64,000 bases of DNA from Loktanella sp. D2R18. Lineage in GTDB: Bacteria; Pseudomonadota; Alphaproteobacteria; Rhodobacterales; Rhodobacteraceae. Below, piece after piece: positions 8,391-16,742 of the stretch. Each line of letters begins with the position of its first letter. The first letter of the stretch is position 1. The notes under the pieces were generated by a model. The model made no database searches and had not been told where the DNA came from. It saw only the letters and a program-made list of their open reading frames with translations. The translations under genes were made by a program, and so were the position numbers. Location of the stretch: positions 124,001-188,000 of the forward strand of contig NZ_QOCG01000022.1 of assembly GCF_003318235.1 (NCBI RefSeq). Reading direction: 5' to 3'.

Positions 8391-9359
8391 CTATGTCCGT
8401 CCAACTTTAGCTGTTTTTGCGCCCGCTTTTTCAGCCAGAACGCACAACCAGTCATGCGCAAGATGGGCGGCAACCAAGGCTGTGATTTCAGACGTGTCGA
8501 ACGGCGGTGATACCTCAACAACATCCATCCCGACCAGATTTAGATCGCCCAGACTACGAATAATTTCAAGACCTTGCCAGGATGCCAGGCCGCCCGCCAC
8601 AGGCGTCCCTGTTCCGGGCGCAAATGCGGGATCAAGCCCGTCAATGTCAAAGCTGACATAGACGGGTGCATCGCCGGCACGTTCTTTGGCGACATCAATT
8701 GCCGCATGAATACCGTGGCGATGAATCCACGGGCTACTAAGAATTTCGAACCCATGGTCGCTATCGTTGTAGGTACGCAAACCAATTTGTGTGGATTTAT
8801 CGGGGTCGATAATGCCGTCAACGGTGGCCCGCGCAAACATTGTACCATGATCAATCGCTACACCGTCATCTTCCCATGTGTCGCAATGGGCGTCGATCTG
8901 AATAAGCGCAATGGGTCCGTGCTTTTCTGCGTGGGCTTTGATGAGCGGATAGGCAATAGAATGATCCCCCCCCAACGTTAAAAGCTTAGCGCCGGTGGCA
9001 ATAATCTGTGCTGCTTGGCTCCGAATTGCGGGCAGCACCGTTTCAGGGTGATGTGGGTCAAGCATCACATCACCGAAATCGACCACGTTAAGCGTGTCAA
9101 ACGGATCAAACCCCCATGGGAACGCCTTAAGTTCTGCCAGTTGAACGGAGGCTGCGCGAATTGCACGCGGCCCCAATCGTGTACCCGGCCGGTAGGTAAC
9201 TGCATTGTCAAAGGGGACACCCATGACCGCGACATCGACACCATCTAGATCACGACTGTAGCAACGGCGCAAAAAACTAACCGCCCCGCCATATGTCATT
9301 TCGTGCCAACGGCCCTTTAGGTCCGTTTTTAGAAACGCTTGATCACCACTACCTGACAT
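8391..9359 (-). CDS. speB: Agmatinase/ureohydrolase family protein
   Basis: A 322-residue arginase-superfamily enzyme. Metal ligands are visible in order: His in LTLGGDHSIAYPL, Asp/His/Asp in IQIDAHCDTWED, and two Asp in VSFDIDGLDPAFAPGTGTP. Agmatinase hydrolyses agmatine to putrescine and urea, which would feed putrescine into the surrounding pathway. Guanidinobutyrase or a related guanidino substrate is an alternative. The ATG at 9359 (MSGSGDQ) is chosen over an upstream frame that would overlap the adjacent puuB gene. It sits 7 bp below puuB and 7 bp above the amidotransferase. Confidence 0.88.
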   Translation of the reverse strand: MSGSGDQAFLKTDLKGRWHEMTYGGAVSFLRRCYSRDLDGVDVAVMGVPFDNAVTYRPGTRLGPRAIRAASVQLAELKAFPWGFDPFDTLNVVDFGDVMLDPHHPETVLPAIRSQAAQIIATGAKLLTLGGDHSIAYPLIKAHAEKHGPIALIQIDAHCDTWEDDGVAIDHGTMFARATVDGIIDPDKSTQIGLRTYNDSDHGFEILSSPWIHRHGIHAAIDVAKERAGDAPVYVSFDIDGLDPAFAPGTGTPVAGGLASWQGLEIIRSLGDLNLVGMDVVEVSPPFDTSEITALVAAHLAHDWLCVLAEKAGAKTAKVGRT

Positions 9360-9366
9360 TTTGCCC

Positions 9367-10677
9367 TCACAGTCCGAGTCTGTCTTTGATGTCGTAGTAC
9401 CATGACCCAATCACTGAATAGGGCACGCGGAACATGCGACCACCGGGGAATGGGATATAAGGCACTTTTTCGAATACGTCGTAGCGGCTTGCGTCGCCAG
9501 AAATGGCTTCGGCTAAAATTCGACCAAATGTATGCGACCCTGTAACGCCATGACCTGAGTAACCATGTGCAAAATACGTGTTGTTATTCAGACGGCCCAT
9601 TTGCGGCACGCGGCTAAATGACAGGGCGAAATTGCCGCTCCAAGCATGCTCAATTTTGACATGCGCAAGTTCTGGGAAAACCTTGCTCAAATTCTTACGC
9701 AGTTTGGCTTCGATATCGCGCGGATCAGCCCCGCCATAGACAGTCCCACCACCAAACAAGAGACGATTGTCAGCAGACAGACGGTAGTAGTCCAAAATAT
9801 ACCGAATATCTTCGACACATGTGTCCGTCGGAAGCAGACGTTTGACCACTTCATCGGAAAGTTGTTCAGTCGCCATAACTTGCGTGGACACGGGCATAAC
9901 ACGCGACGTCAATTTGGGCACAACTTTACCAAGGTAAGCGTTGCCACAAAGGACAACAGTCTTGCATGTAATCGTACCCGTTTCTGTTTTCACCGCAGGG
10001 CGCGCGGATTCGTAATCCACACCTGTCACGCGCGACATTTCAAAAATTGTGCCGCCGTTCTTTTCAAACGCGTCAGCTTCGCCCAATGCAAGGTTCAAAG
10101 GGTGCATATGGCCCCCGGAATGATCAATCATCCCCCCCGCGTACATATCTGATCCAACGTAGTCTTTGATCTGGTCTTTGGACACCATTTCTTGCGTATT
10201 CAGACCGTAGCCTTGCCACAGCGCCAAACGCTCCTCTAGCTCGCGCATATGCGCATCAGTGCAGGCGGCGAACAGGTTTGTTGGCTTGTAATCACATTGT
10301 ATGTCGTAGGTTTTGATACGGTCACGAATGATGTCACCACCTTCCATGACCATGCCTGCGACGAAGTTTGCCGTGTCTTGGCCATAGCGACGCTTGATGG
10401 TCTGCAAGGATGCGTTCAAACCGTTGACGACCTGCCCGCCGTTACGGCCAGATGCCCCCCAGCCAATACGCGCGCCTTCGACAATTGCGACATTGTGGCC
10501 TTGTTCGGCTAGGTGCAAGGCCGTGGACAGGCCCGAATAACCCGCACCGACAACGCAAACATCAAATGTTTGATCGCCCTTAAGCGTGGGGCGCAATGTA
10601 CGGGTATTTGCGGAAGCCGCATAATAGCTCGTTGTGTGGTCCCCATTGCCTGCGTAGGCATGCGCTGCAGTCATCAA
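9367..10677 (-). CDS. puuB: FAD-dependent gamma-glutamylputrescine oxidase (PuuB paralogue 2)
   Basis: A 436-residue DAO-family flavoenzyme. The FAD-binding Rossmann motif DVCVVGAGYSGLSTALHLAEQG begins near residue 28. It is followed by GWGASGRNGGQVVNGLN and, near the C-terminus, TYFAHGYSGHGVTGSHTFGRI. It oxidises gamma-glutamylputrescine in the Puu pathway. Its start overlaps the stop of the upstream glutamine-synthetase-like gene by 4 bp, so synthesis of the two enzymes is coupled. That pairing matches consecutive pathway steps (PuuA then PuuB). Confidence 0.88.
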   Translation of the reverse strand: MMTAAHAYAGNGDHTTSYYAASANTRTLRPTLKGDQTFDVCVVGAGYSGLSTALHLAEQGHNVAIVEGARIGWGASGRNGGQVVNGLNASLQTIKRRYGQDTANFVAGMVMEGGDIIRDRIKTYDIQCDYKPTNLFAACTDAHMRELEERLALWQGYGLNTQEMVSKDQIKDYVGSDMYAGGMIDHSGGHMHPLNLALGEADAFEKNGGTIFEMSRVTGVDYESARPAVKTETGTITCKTVVLCGNAYLGKVVPKLTSRVMPVSTQVMATEQLSDEVVKRLLPTDTCVEDIRYILDYYRLSADNRLLFGGGTVYGGADPRDIEAKLRKNLSKVFPELAHVKIEHAWSGNFALSFSRVPQMGRLNNNTYFAHGYSGHGVTGSHTFGRILAEAISGDASRYDVFEKVPYIPFPGGRMFRVPYSVIGSWYYDIKDRLGL

Positions 10678-12023
10678 ACTGTCTCCAAGTAGGTGTGATA
10701 TTCAGCATCGGGCACGATGCTGAGGAAGTGTTGCAATTCTTGTTGTTTTGCTTGCGCAAATAGCCGCACCATTTGCGGGCCAAGCACGTCAGCCATAATT
10801 TCACCCTGTGCGAATGCAGTAATTGCCGACATCCAGTCCATAGGGAGACTGGGCGCGTCTGCGTCGTAAGCGTTGCCCGTGACGGGTGCCGCCGGCTCCA
10901 GCTGCGCATCAATGCCATTCAAGGCACTTCCAAGGATTGTTGCAAGTACCAAATACGGGTTCGTGTCTGCGCCAGCGACACGGTGTTCGATGCGCCGCGC
11001 CGCATTTGGCCCACCTGGAATTCGGATCGCACATGTCCGGTTTTCATACCCCCACGCGGCACTGGTCGGTGCATGGGAATTGGGGCGCATCCGGCGATAG
11101 CTGTTTTGATGGGGGGCGAAAATCAACGTGCTTTCTTGCATCGCAGTTAACAAACCTGCCACTGCGAACCGCAAGGTATCAGACCCCATGCCGGTCCCAT
11201 CGTCAAAGATGTTATTTCCGTCTGCATCGAGCATGGAAAAATGCACATGCATGCCGTTACCCGGCTGATCGCCGAATGGCTTCGCCATAAACGTGGCACA
11301 AAACCCGTGCTTGCGCGCCGTATCTTTCACAACATTCTTGAACAAAAGTGCGTCATCTGCGGCCTTCAGAGGGTCAGCGCTATGCAACAAATTGATCTCA
11401 AATTGACCCGCGCCACCTTCGGAAATCGCGGCATCTGCGGGAATATTCTGAACACGGCAAGCCGCGTACACATCATCCAAAAATGCATTCAGCGACGTCA
11501 ATTCCGCGACCGAAAGTACATTCCCCTTTGTTGTTGGCGCATAGGCATTTGGCAGCGTCGGCGGCACCGCCGCACCATTCGTTACTGTGGTCAAATAGAA
11601 TTCAAGCTCAGTCGCGACAACCGCAGTAAATCCCTTATCGCTCAAGCGCTTTACCACCTTGGCAAGCGCTTGGCGGGGGTCAGTTTCCATAGGCGTGCCA
11701 TCTTCCAACGTCAGCATCACCTGAAACATTGCAGAGGCGTTTTTACCCTCGGATTGTCCGATAATGCCACGTTCAGTGACATTGCAAACCCCATCGCCAT
11801 CGCCGCTTTCAAAGACAAGCTCGCTGGCTTCGATGTCATGTCCCCAAATATCAACGGTGCACGCCGATTGCGGCATGCGCATACCACCAGAAAGAAGCTT
11901 TTCAAGCTGCGAAAGCGGGACACGTTTACCGCGCAGAACACCATTGATATCGCAAAGCGCGATCGTGATCGCGTTGACATCAGGGTTCTTGCCCAACCAG
12001 TCTTGTGCGTTTTGGGATGTCAC
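10674..12023 (-). CDS. puuA: Glutamine-synthetase-family enzyme, gamma-glutamylputrescine synthetase-like (PuuA paralogue 2)
   Basis: A 449-residue type I glutamine synthetase homologue. PuuA joins glutamate to putrescine with ATP. The short beta-grasp N-domain (ITIALCDINGVLRGKRVPL) is followed by the catalytic domain with ATELEFYLT, GGAGQFEINL, the NGMHVHFS metal/substrate loop, and RMRPNSHAPTSAAWGYENRTCAIRIPGG. No adenylylation-type tail is evident, as expected for PuuA rather than GlnA. Its stop overlaps the next puuB start by 4 bp. A second homologue lies upstream in the same operon. Confidence 0.88.
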   Translation of the reverse strand: MTSQNAQDWLGKNPDVNAITIALCDINGVLRGKRVPLSQLEKLLSGGMRMPQSACTVDIWGHDIEASELVFESGDGDGVCNVTERGIIGQSEGKNASAMFQVMLTLEDGTPMETDPRQALAKVVKRLSDKGFTAVVATELEFYLTTVTNGAAVPPTLPNAYAPTTKGNVLSVAELTSLNAFLDDVYAACRVQNIPADAAISEGGAGQFEINLLHSADPLKAADDALLFKNVVKDTARKHGFCATFMAKPFGDQPGNGMHVHFSMLDADGNNIFDDGTGMGSDTLRFAVAGLLTAMQESTLIFAPHQNSYRRMRPNSHAPTSAAWGYENRTCAIRIPGGPNAARRIEHRVAGADTNPYLVLATILGSALNGIDAQLEPAAPVTGNAYDADAPSLPMDWMSAITAFAQGEIMADVLGPQMVRLFAQAKQQELQHFLSIVPDAEYHTYLETV

Positions 12024-12098
12024 GATGTATATCCTTCTATGGAACGTGGAATGTCTGCGCTACGGCTCAGACATCTATTCAAATGCGGCATAGGAACC

Positions 12099-13403
12099 TC
12101 ATAGTTTGTCGCGCATCGAAAACCACAGCATCGCAAGGACCAGCAGTGGTTGGCGCATAAGCGTGCCGCCGGGAAATTTCGGAGATGGGATTTGCGACAT
12201 AATATCAAACCGTTCAGCTTGCCCTGCGATCGCTTCGGCAGCGATTTGGCCTGATAGGGTGCCAAGCGCGACGCCCTGACCGGAAAAGCCCGACATGCTT
12301 AGGACATTTCCCTCACCGTACCTTGCGTAATGCGGCAAGCGGTTCATGGTGATCCCCAATGTGCCCCCCCAAGCATAATCGATCTTCGCGTCTTTTAACT
12401 GTGGGAAGATATCGGTCATCGGTTTGCGCACTTGGGCTGCGATGTCTTTTGGGAACTTATAGCTATAGCTTTCCGTGCCACCAAACAGCATGCGGTTGTC
12501 ATCACTAAAGCGGAAATAATTCACCACAAATTTTGTATCCGCCACAGCGATGTTTTTGGCTAAAACTTTGGCGCGATCAGCGTCGGACAAGGGTTCTGTT
12601 GCAACGATATAATTATTGATAGGCATCACGCGGCGGGTCACATCCGCGTCTAAATTACCGATATACCCGTTACAGGCCATAACGAGATATTTCGCAGAAA
12701 TCCGCGCCGCATCTGTTTTCACGACAGCCATCGATCCATGCTGGATCGACTTTACATGGCTGTTTTCATGTAACACGACACCAGCCTTCTGCGCCATCCG
12801 TGCAAGACCAAGCGCAAATTGTAACGGATCGATATGGCCTGAACGGGTATCAAGGCTTCCGCCATGATATGCGCGCGATTGAACAAGGTCTTGCATCTCT
12901 TGCTTGTCCAAGAATGAGATATATTCGTACCCGTATTTCGTGTTCATCTTCTCGACGTAACTGCGGGAATGCGGGACATAGCGCGCGCGATGATCGGCGT
13001 GGGCAATGCCGGGATAAAAATCAGCATGAACCAAGTCAGATTTCGACAAATTTCGTACGCATTCAACTGCCTGCATACCGATTTCCCACAGCGCACGTGC
13101 GCGATCTTCGCCAAACATGTCTTCTAAATCATCTTGGTCGACACGTTGCCCCTGCCCGACTTGTCCGCCATTGCGGCCAGAGGCGCCAAACCCGATGCGT
13201 TGCGCCTCAAGCAAGCGTACAGAATAGCCTTTTTCAGCCAAATGCAGCGCGGTCGAAAGGCCTGTAAACCCTCCGCCGATGACACAGACATCACAGTCCA
13301 AATCGCCTTGTGCTGCATCACTGCCCGAAATGGCCGTGATATTGCTGGCGTAGAACGACGGGGGATAAGTGCCCGCTTTGTCGTTCACAGAAAGGAGATT
13401 CAT
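12099..13403 (-). CDS. puuB: FAD-dependent gamma-glutamylputrescine oxidase (PuuB paralogue 1)
   Basis: A 434-residue DAO-family flavoenzyme. An FAD motif CDVCVIGGGFTGLSTALHLAEKG is followed by GFGASGRNGGQVGQGQ and the C-terminal VLSMSGFSGQGVALGTLSGQI. I take the ATG at 13403 (MNLLSVND), which overlaps the upstream puuA stop by one base (TAATG), rather than the longer frame at 13436. This is the same PuuA-then-PuuB arrangement as the second pair, implying a duplicated two-gene module. A 75-bp gap separates it from the next puuA. Confidence 0.88.
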   Translation of the reverse strand: MNLLSVNDKAGTYPPSFYASNITAISGSDAAQGDLDCDVCVIGGGFTGLSTALHLAEKGYSVRLLEAQRIGFGASGRNGGQVGQGQRVDQDDLEDMFGEDRARALWEIGMQAVECVRNLSKSDLVHADFYPGIAHADHRARYVPHSRSYVEKMNTKYGYEYISFLDKQEMQDLVQSRAYHGGSLDTRSGHIDPLQFALGLARMAQKAGVVLHENSHVKSIQHGSMAVVKTDAARISAKYLVMACNGYIGNLDADVTRRVMPINNYIVATEPLSDADRAKVLAKNIAVADTKFVVNYFRFSDDNRMLFGGTESYSYKFPKDIAAQVRKPMTDIFPQLKDAKIDYAWGGTLGITMNRLPHYARYGEGNVLSMSGFSGQGVALGTLSGQIAAEAIAGQAERFDIMSQIPSPKFPGGTLMRQPLLVLAMLWFSMRDKL

Positions 13404-14791
13404 TAGACGTTCAACAGCAGGTGCTGCCGCTCCCATGGTGAAATCTCGCGCTGGTACTCTTCGTTTTCAGCGCGCTTTAAGTCCAAGAACAATTGGCAAA
13501 ACTCTGTTCCCAAGACGTCCCACAGTTCATCTGCATCTTCAAACAAGTTCAGTGCCGCGTTTAGGCCTGGCGGCAAAGCATCTTCGGTCTCCCACACTTC
13601 GTTCACGGCTTCGGGGCGCGGCAAAGTCTTGTTTTTCATGCCAAGATATCCGCAAGCCAAGGATGCTGCTATCGCAAGGTAAGGGTTACAATCCATGCCG
13701 ATCACGCGGTTTTCTAGGCGGCGGGCGTCGGGTCCAGAATGCGGGACGCGCAGGCCCGTTGTCCGGTTATCGGCCGCCCATTCAAGATTGGCAGGGGCGC
13801 TTTGGCCATCCACCGTAATCCGGCGATACGAATTCACGTAGGGCGCCAGCAACGGTACAGCCTGCATCAAGTATTTTTGCGAACCACCGATGAAATGCGT
13901 GAATGCTTCTGTCGCATTCCCATCCGCATCAGAGAATATGTTTTTACCGGTTTTTGTGTCCAAAATAGACTGGTGAATATGCATCGCACTCCCCGGCTCA
14001 TCCCGCATCGGCTTGGCCATAAAGGTAGCATAAATACCATTCTTTAATGCAGCTTCCCGAATGGTGCGCTTAAAAATGAACACCTGATCCGCTAAGGCAA
14101 GTGGATCGCCGTGCAGCAGATTGATCTCAATCTGTCCCGCTCCGCCCTCTTGAATCACCGTGTCAATCTCGAGCCCCTGTGCTTCGGCAAAGTCGTAAAT
14201 CGTATCAATAACCGGCCCGTATTCATCAACGGCCGCCATCGAATAAACTTGGCTGCTGGAGCGTTTTCGGCCAGTGCGGCCAACCGGCGCCTCAATCGGC
14301 TCATTTGGATCGACATTTGGTGTGGTCAGGTAGAACTCTAATTCCGGGGCAACAACAGCGGTCAGGCCTTCCGCAGCATAGAAATCCAAAATCCGACGCA
14401 ACACGTTGCGCGGCGCTATCGCAAGATTTTCGCCTTCGCGCGTCTTCATATCGCAAATGATTTGTATTGACGGATCGTCGCCCCACGGAATTGCCGTGGC
14501 CGCCCCCATATCCGGCACAAGCATGACATCTTTTTCAAGCCATTGATTTTCAATTTCCATATCAACGTATTCGCCTGAAATTGTTTGATAAAACAATGAT
14601 ATAGGCAGGAAAAACGGTTCATCAGGTTTGAACTTATGCGCGGGCATCGCCTTGCCGCGGGACGTCCCGGCAATATCGGGAATTATTATTTCCACCTCAT
14701 CGATCCGGCGGTCTCCAAGGTACTCTTGAAAATGGTCTGGCAGCTCAGAAATCCATGATGCTGTAGCTGATTTCGTATCACGTCTACTCAT
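13403..14791 (-). CDS. puuA: Glutamine-synthetase-family enzyme, gamma-glutamylputrescine synthetase-like (PuuA paralogue 1)
   Basis: A 462-residue glutamine synthetase homologue with the PuuA layout. The N-domain VEIIIPDIAGTSRGKAMP is followed by APELEFYLT, GGAGQIEINLLHGDP, SAMHIHQSILD, the ATP-binding SYRRITVDGQSAPANLEWAADNRT segment and LENRVIGMDCNPYLAIAASLACGYL near the end. It differs noticeably from the second copy (for example AMHIHQS against GMHVHFS), so the two may use different amines. Its start overlaps the gntR stop by 4 bp. Confidence 0.88.
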   Translation of the reverse strand: MSRRDTKSATASWISELPDHFQEYLGDRRIDEVEIIIPDIAGTSRGKAMPAHKFKPDEPFFLPISLFYQTISGEYVDMEIENQWLEKDVMLVPDMGAATAIPWGDDPSIQIICDMKTREGENLAIAPRNVLRRILDFYAAEGLTAVVAPELEFYLTTPNVDPNEPIEAPVGRTGRKRSSSQVYSMAAVDEYGPVIDTIYDFAEAQGLEIDTVIQEGGAGQIEINLLHGDPLALADQVFIFKRTIREAALKNGIYATFMAKPMRDEPGSAMHIHQSILDTKTGKNIFSDADGNATEAFTHFIGGSQKYLMQAVPLLAPYVNSYRRITVDGQSAPANLEWAADNRTTGLRVPHSGPDARRLENRVIGMDCNPYLAIAASLACGYLGMKNKTLPRPEAVNEVWETEDALPPGLNAALNLFEDADELWDVLGTEFCQLFLDLKRAENEEYQREISPWERQHLLLNV

Positions 14792-15465
14792 TGATTCTCA
14801 CCCAAATTTTGATCAAATTTATTTGCGAGAGGCTGACCCGCAAGCATAATGCCCTGCTTGAGGTCCTCTTGCATCGCGGCTGCAGCCGCATCCGGATTGC
14901 CATCCAAAAATGCTTGCAAAATTGCGTCGTGTTCATCGGGCAAGTTTGCCGTGCCGTACCGACCACAGACGACACGCAGACTGGGCCCAACCTGCAGCCA
15001 AAGCGACTGAGCAATGCGCGTCAGTATCGGTGAATTTGCATGGGCATAAATATTGAAATGGAAAGCCTTATTGCGCTCCAAGTACCCGTTTACATCGCCG
15101 ACCTCAATCGCGAGATCCACCTCTCGGTCAATTGCATACAATTCTTTAACATATTGTTTTGTAATTGATTTTGCTGCCCTACGAGCCAGCTCTGGCTCGA
15201 CTCTCAGCCGCATGAAATAAATATCGTCAAGCTGATCTTGCGTGAGGGTGGGGACAATAACGCGACGATTCCCCAAGGTCTCCAACGCGCTTTCAGACGT
15301 CAAACGTCGAATTGCTTCGCGAACAGGCGTCATTCCAACGCCAAGAACTTCGGCCAACCCTTGAATGGTCATAGGTTGCCCCGGTGCAAACTCCCCCAAC
15401 AGGATTCTATCTCGCAACGTTTCGTAGACGGCTTGGTGCTCCGGCATTTTTTTGTCAATTTGCAT
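14788..15465 (-). CDS. GntR family regulator with FCD domain (putative polyamine operon regulator)
   Basis: A 225-residue FadR-subfamily regulator. The N-terminal winged helix (about residues 10-75) shows YETLRDRILLGEFAPGQPMTIQGLAEVLGVGMTPVREAIRRL, the GntR recognition-helix pattern. An all-helical FCD ligand-binding domain follows, with metal-binding-type positions around FHFNIYAHANSPIL and DEHDAILQAFLDGNPDAA. The frame is open far upstream across the divergent potF start, so the real start must be internal. The ATG at 15465 is the best candidate, though its ribosome-binding site is weak. First gene of the puu operon, divergent from potF, so it probably controls both through the palindrome between them. 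Confidence 0.85.
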   Translation of the reverse strand: MQIDKKMPEHQAVYETLRDRILLGEFAPGQPMTIQGLAEVLGVGMTPVREAIRRLTSESALETLGNRRVIVPTLTQDQLDDIYFMRLRVEPELARRAAKSITKQYVKELYAIDREVDLAIEVGDVNGYLERNKAFHFNIYAHANSPILTRIAQSLWLQVGPSLRVVCGRYGTANLPDEHDAILQAFLDGNPDAAAAAMQEDLKQGIMLAGQPLANKFDQNLGENQ

Positions 15466-15510
15466 AAATTTTAACCAATCGTCGATGTCGGGACTCAGTT
15501 TCCTCTCATC

Positions 15511-15539
15511 AATATTTGCAAAAAACTTGCTATTGTCAA
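15511..15539 (-). promoter_or_regulatory. Candidate sigma-70 promoter of the gntR-puu operon
   Basis: On the minus strand a perfect TTGACA -35 box (15539-15534) is followed after exactly 17 bp by AATATT (15516-15511), a 4/6 match to the -10 consensus. Transcription would start near 15504, upstream of gntR. The -35 box touches the 20-bp palindrome, a geometry that fits repression. Confidence 0.5.
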
Positions 15540-15557
15540 ACTTTTGATCAAAAGTTT
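15538..15557. promoter_or_regulatory. 20-bp perfect palindrome, putative GntR operator
   Basis: AAACTTTTGATCAAAAGTTT is identical to its reverse complement. It lies in the divergent control region between gntR and potF, 24 bp upstream of the potF ATG, and abuts a candidate -35 box for the opposite operon. FadR-type GntR regulators bind short palindromes near their own promoters, so this is the most likely site for the adjacent regulator. The binding itself is inference. Confidence 0.7.
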
Positions 15558-15580
15558 TTTCAATCAACAAGGAGAATCCA

Positions 15581-16666
15581 ATGAAACTGTTTACCACCCT
15601 TTCGACGATTGCGCTTTGCGCTGTCGCCCAATCGGCGCTCGCAGAAGAAGTGCGCATCTACAACTGGTCCGATTATATCGACGAAGACCTTTTGGATCAG
15701 TTCGAAGCGGAAACTGGTATCGAAGTCATCTATGATGTGTTCGACAGTAACGAAGTTCTTGAAACTAAAATGCTTGCAGGTAGCTCCGGCTATGACATCG
15801 TTGTGCCAACCGGTGACTTTCTGCAGCGTCAAATTCAGGCGGGCGCGTTTCAGCAGCTTGATCTGAACAAGTTGCCAAACCATAGCAACATATGGGATCT
15901 GATCGAAGCGCGCACTGCTCAGTACGACCCTGACAATGCCTATTCTATTAACTACATGTGGGGCACCACCGGCATTGGCGTGAACGTCAACAAGGTCGCC
16001 GAAGTTCTTGGTGATGACGCGCCGATCGGTTCACTGGATTTGATTTTCAATCCAGAAAACATGGAAAAGCTTGCCGAATGTGGCGTCTATTTCTTGGATG
16101 CGCCGACCGAAGTCATCCCAGCCGCATTGGCGTATTTGGGCGAAGCGCCTGACAGCCAAGACCCCGATGTTCTGGCGCTCGCCGAGCCGCTTTTGACAGC
16201 CGTCGCACCCTATGTCGCAAAGTACAACAGCTCTGAATATATCAATGCGCTTGCGAACGGCGACATCTGTGTGGCCTTCGGTTGGTCAGGCGACGTTCTT
16301 CAAGCGCGTGACCGCGCTGATGAGGCCGATAATGGCGTTGAGATCGCTTACAACGCCCCATCTGAAGGTGCCCTGATGTGGTTCGACCAAATGGCCATTC
16401 CCGTCGATGCCCCAAACCCTGACGCTGCGCACGCATTCCTAAACTTCATTTTGGATGCTGAAAACATGGCTGCCGCGTCTAACTATGTTTACTATGCAAA
16501 CGGAAACCTTGCTTCTCAAGAATTCTTACTTGAAGACGTGATCGATGATCCTGCGATCTACCCAGATGAGGCGACGCTCGAAAACCTTTATACGGCGACT
16601 CCATATGAACCACGCGTTCAACGTACCGTGACGCGTATGTGGACCAAGGTTAAGTCCGGGACATAA
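15581..16666 (+). CDS. potF: Putrescine-binding periplasmic protein PotF
   Basis: A 361-residue solute-binding protein of the PotD/PotF family. It has a signal peptide (residues 1-21, ending SALA), then EVRIYNWSDYIDEDLLDQFEAETGIEV, the standard opening of spermidine/putrescine receptors. Conserved SGYDIVVPTGDFLQRQIQAG and MWGTTGIGVN segments follow, plus acidic/aromatic ligand residues such as VAFGWSGDV and GALMWFDQMAIP. It captures putrescine (perhaps other polyamines) for PotGHI. An AAGGAG ribosome-binding site precedes the ATG. First gene of potFGHI. The strong hairpin just downstream may raise its expression over the permease genes. Confidence 0.93.
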   Translation: MKLFTTLSTIALCAVAQSALAEEVRIYNWSDYIDEDLLDQFEAETGIEVIYDVFDSNEVLETKMLAGSSGYDIVVPTGDFLQRQIQAGAFQQLDLNKLPNHSNIWDLIEARTAQYDPDNAYSINYMWGTTGIGVNVNKVAEVLGDDAPIGSLDLIFNPENMEKLAECGVYFLDAPTEVIPAALAYLGEAPDSQDPDVLALAEPLLTAVAPYVAKYNSSEYINALANGDICVAFGWSGDVLQARDRADEADNGVEIAYNAPSEGALMWFDQMAIPVDAPNPDAAHAFLNFILDAENMAAASNYVYYANGNLASQEFLLEDVIDDPAIYPDEATLENLYTATPYEPRVQRTVTRMWTKVKSGT

Positions 16667-16698
16667 TTAGCCCATTTACCCCGTGCTGATGAAATTAT

Positions 16699-16722
16699 CG
16701 CATGGAGGAAAACCTCCATGCG
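16699..16722 (+). promoter_or_regulatory. Intercistronic hairpin between potF and potG
   Basis: A perfect 10-bp stem, CGCATGGAGG paired with CCTCCATGCG, closes an AAAA loop. It lies 33 bp after the potF stop and 21 bp before the potG ATG, with no T run. Such hairpins behind binding-protein genes commonly stabilise the upstream mRNA or cause partial termination. The function here is inferred. Confidence 0.7.
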
Positions 16723-16742
16723 TATTCGACAGGATATTTCCG

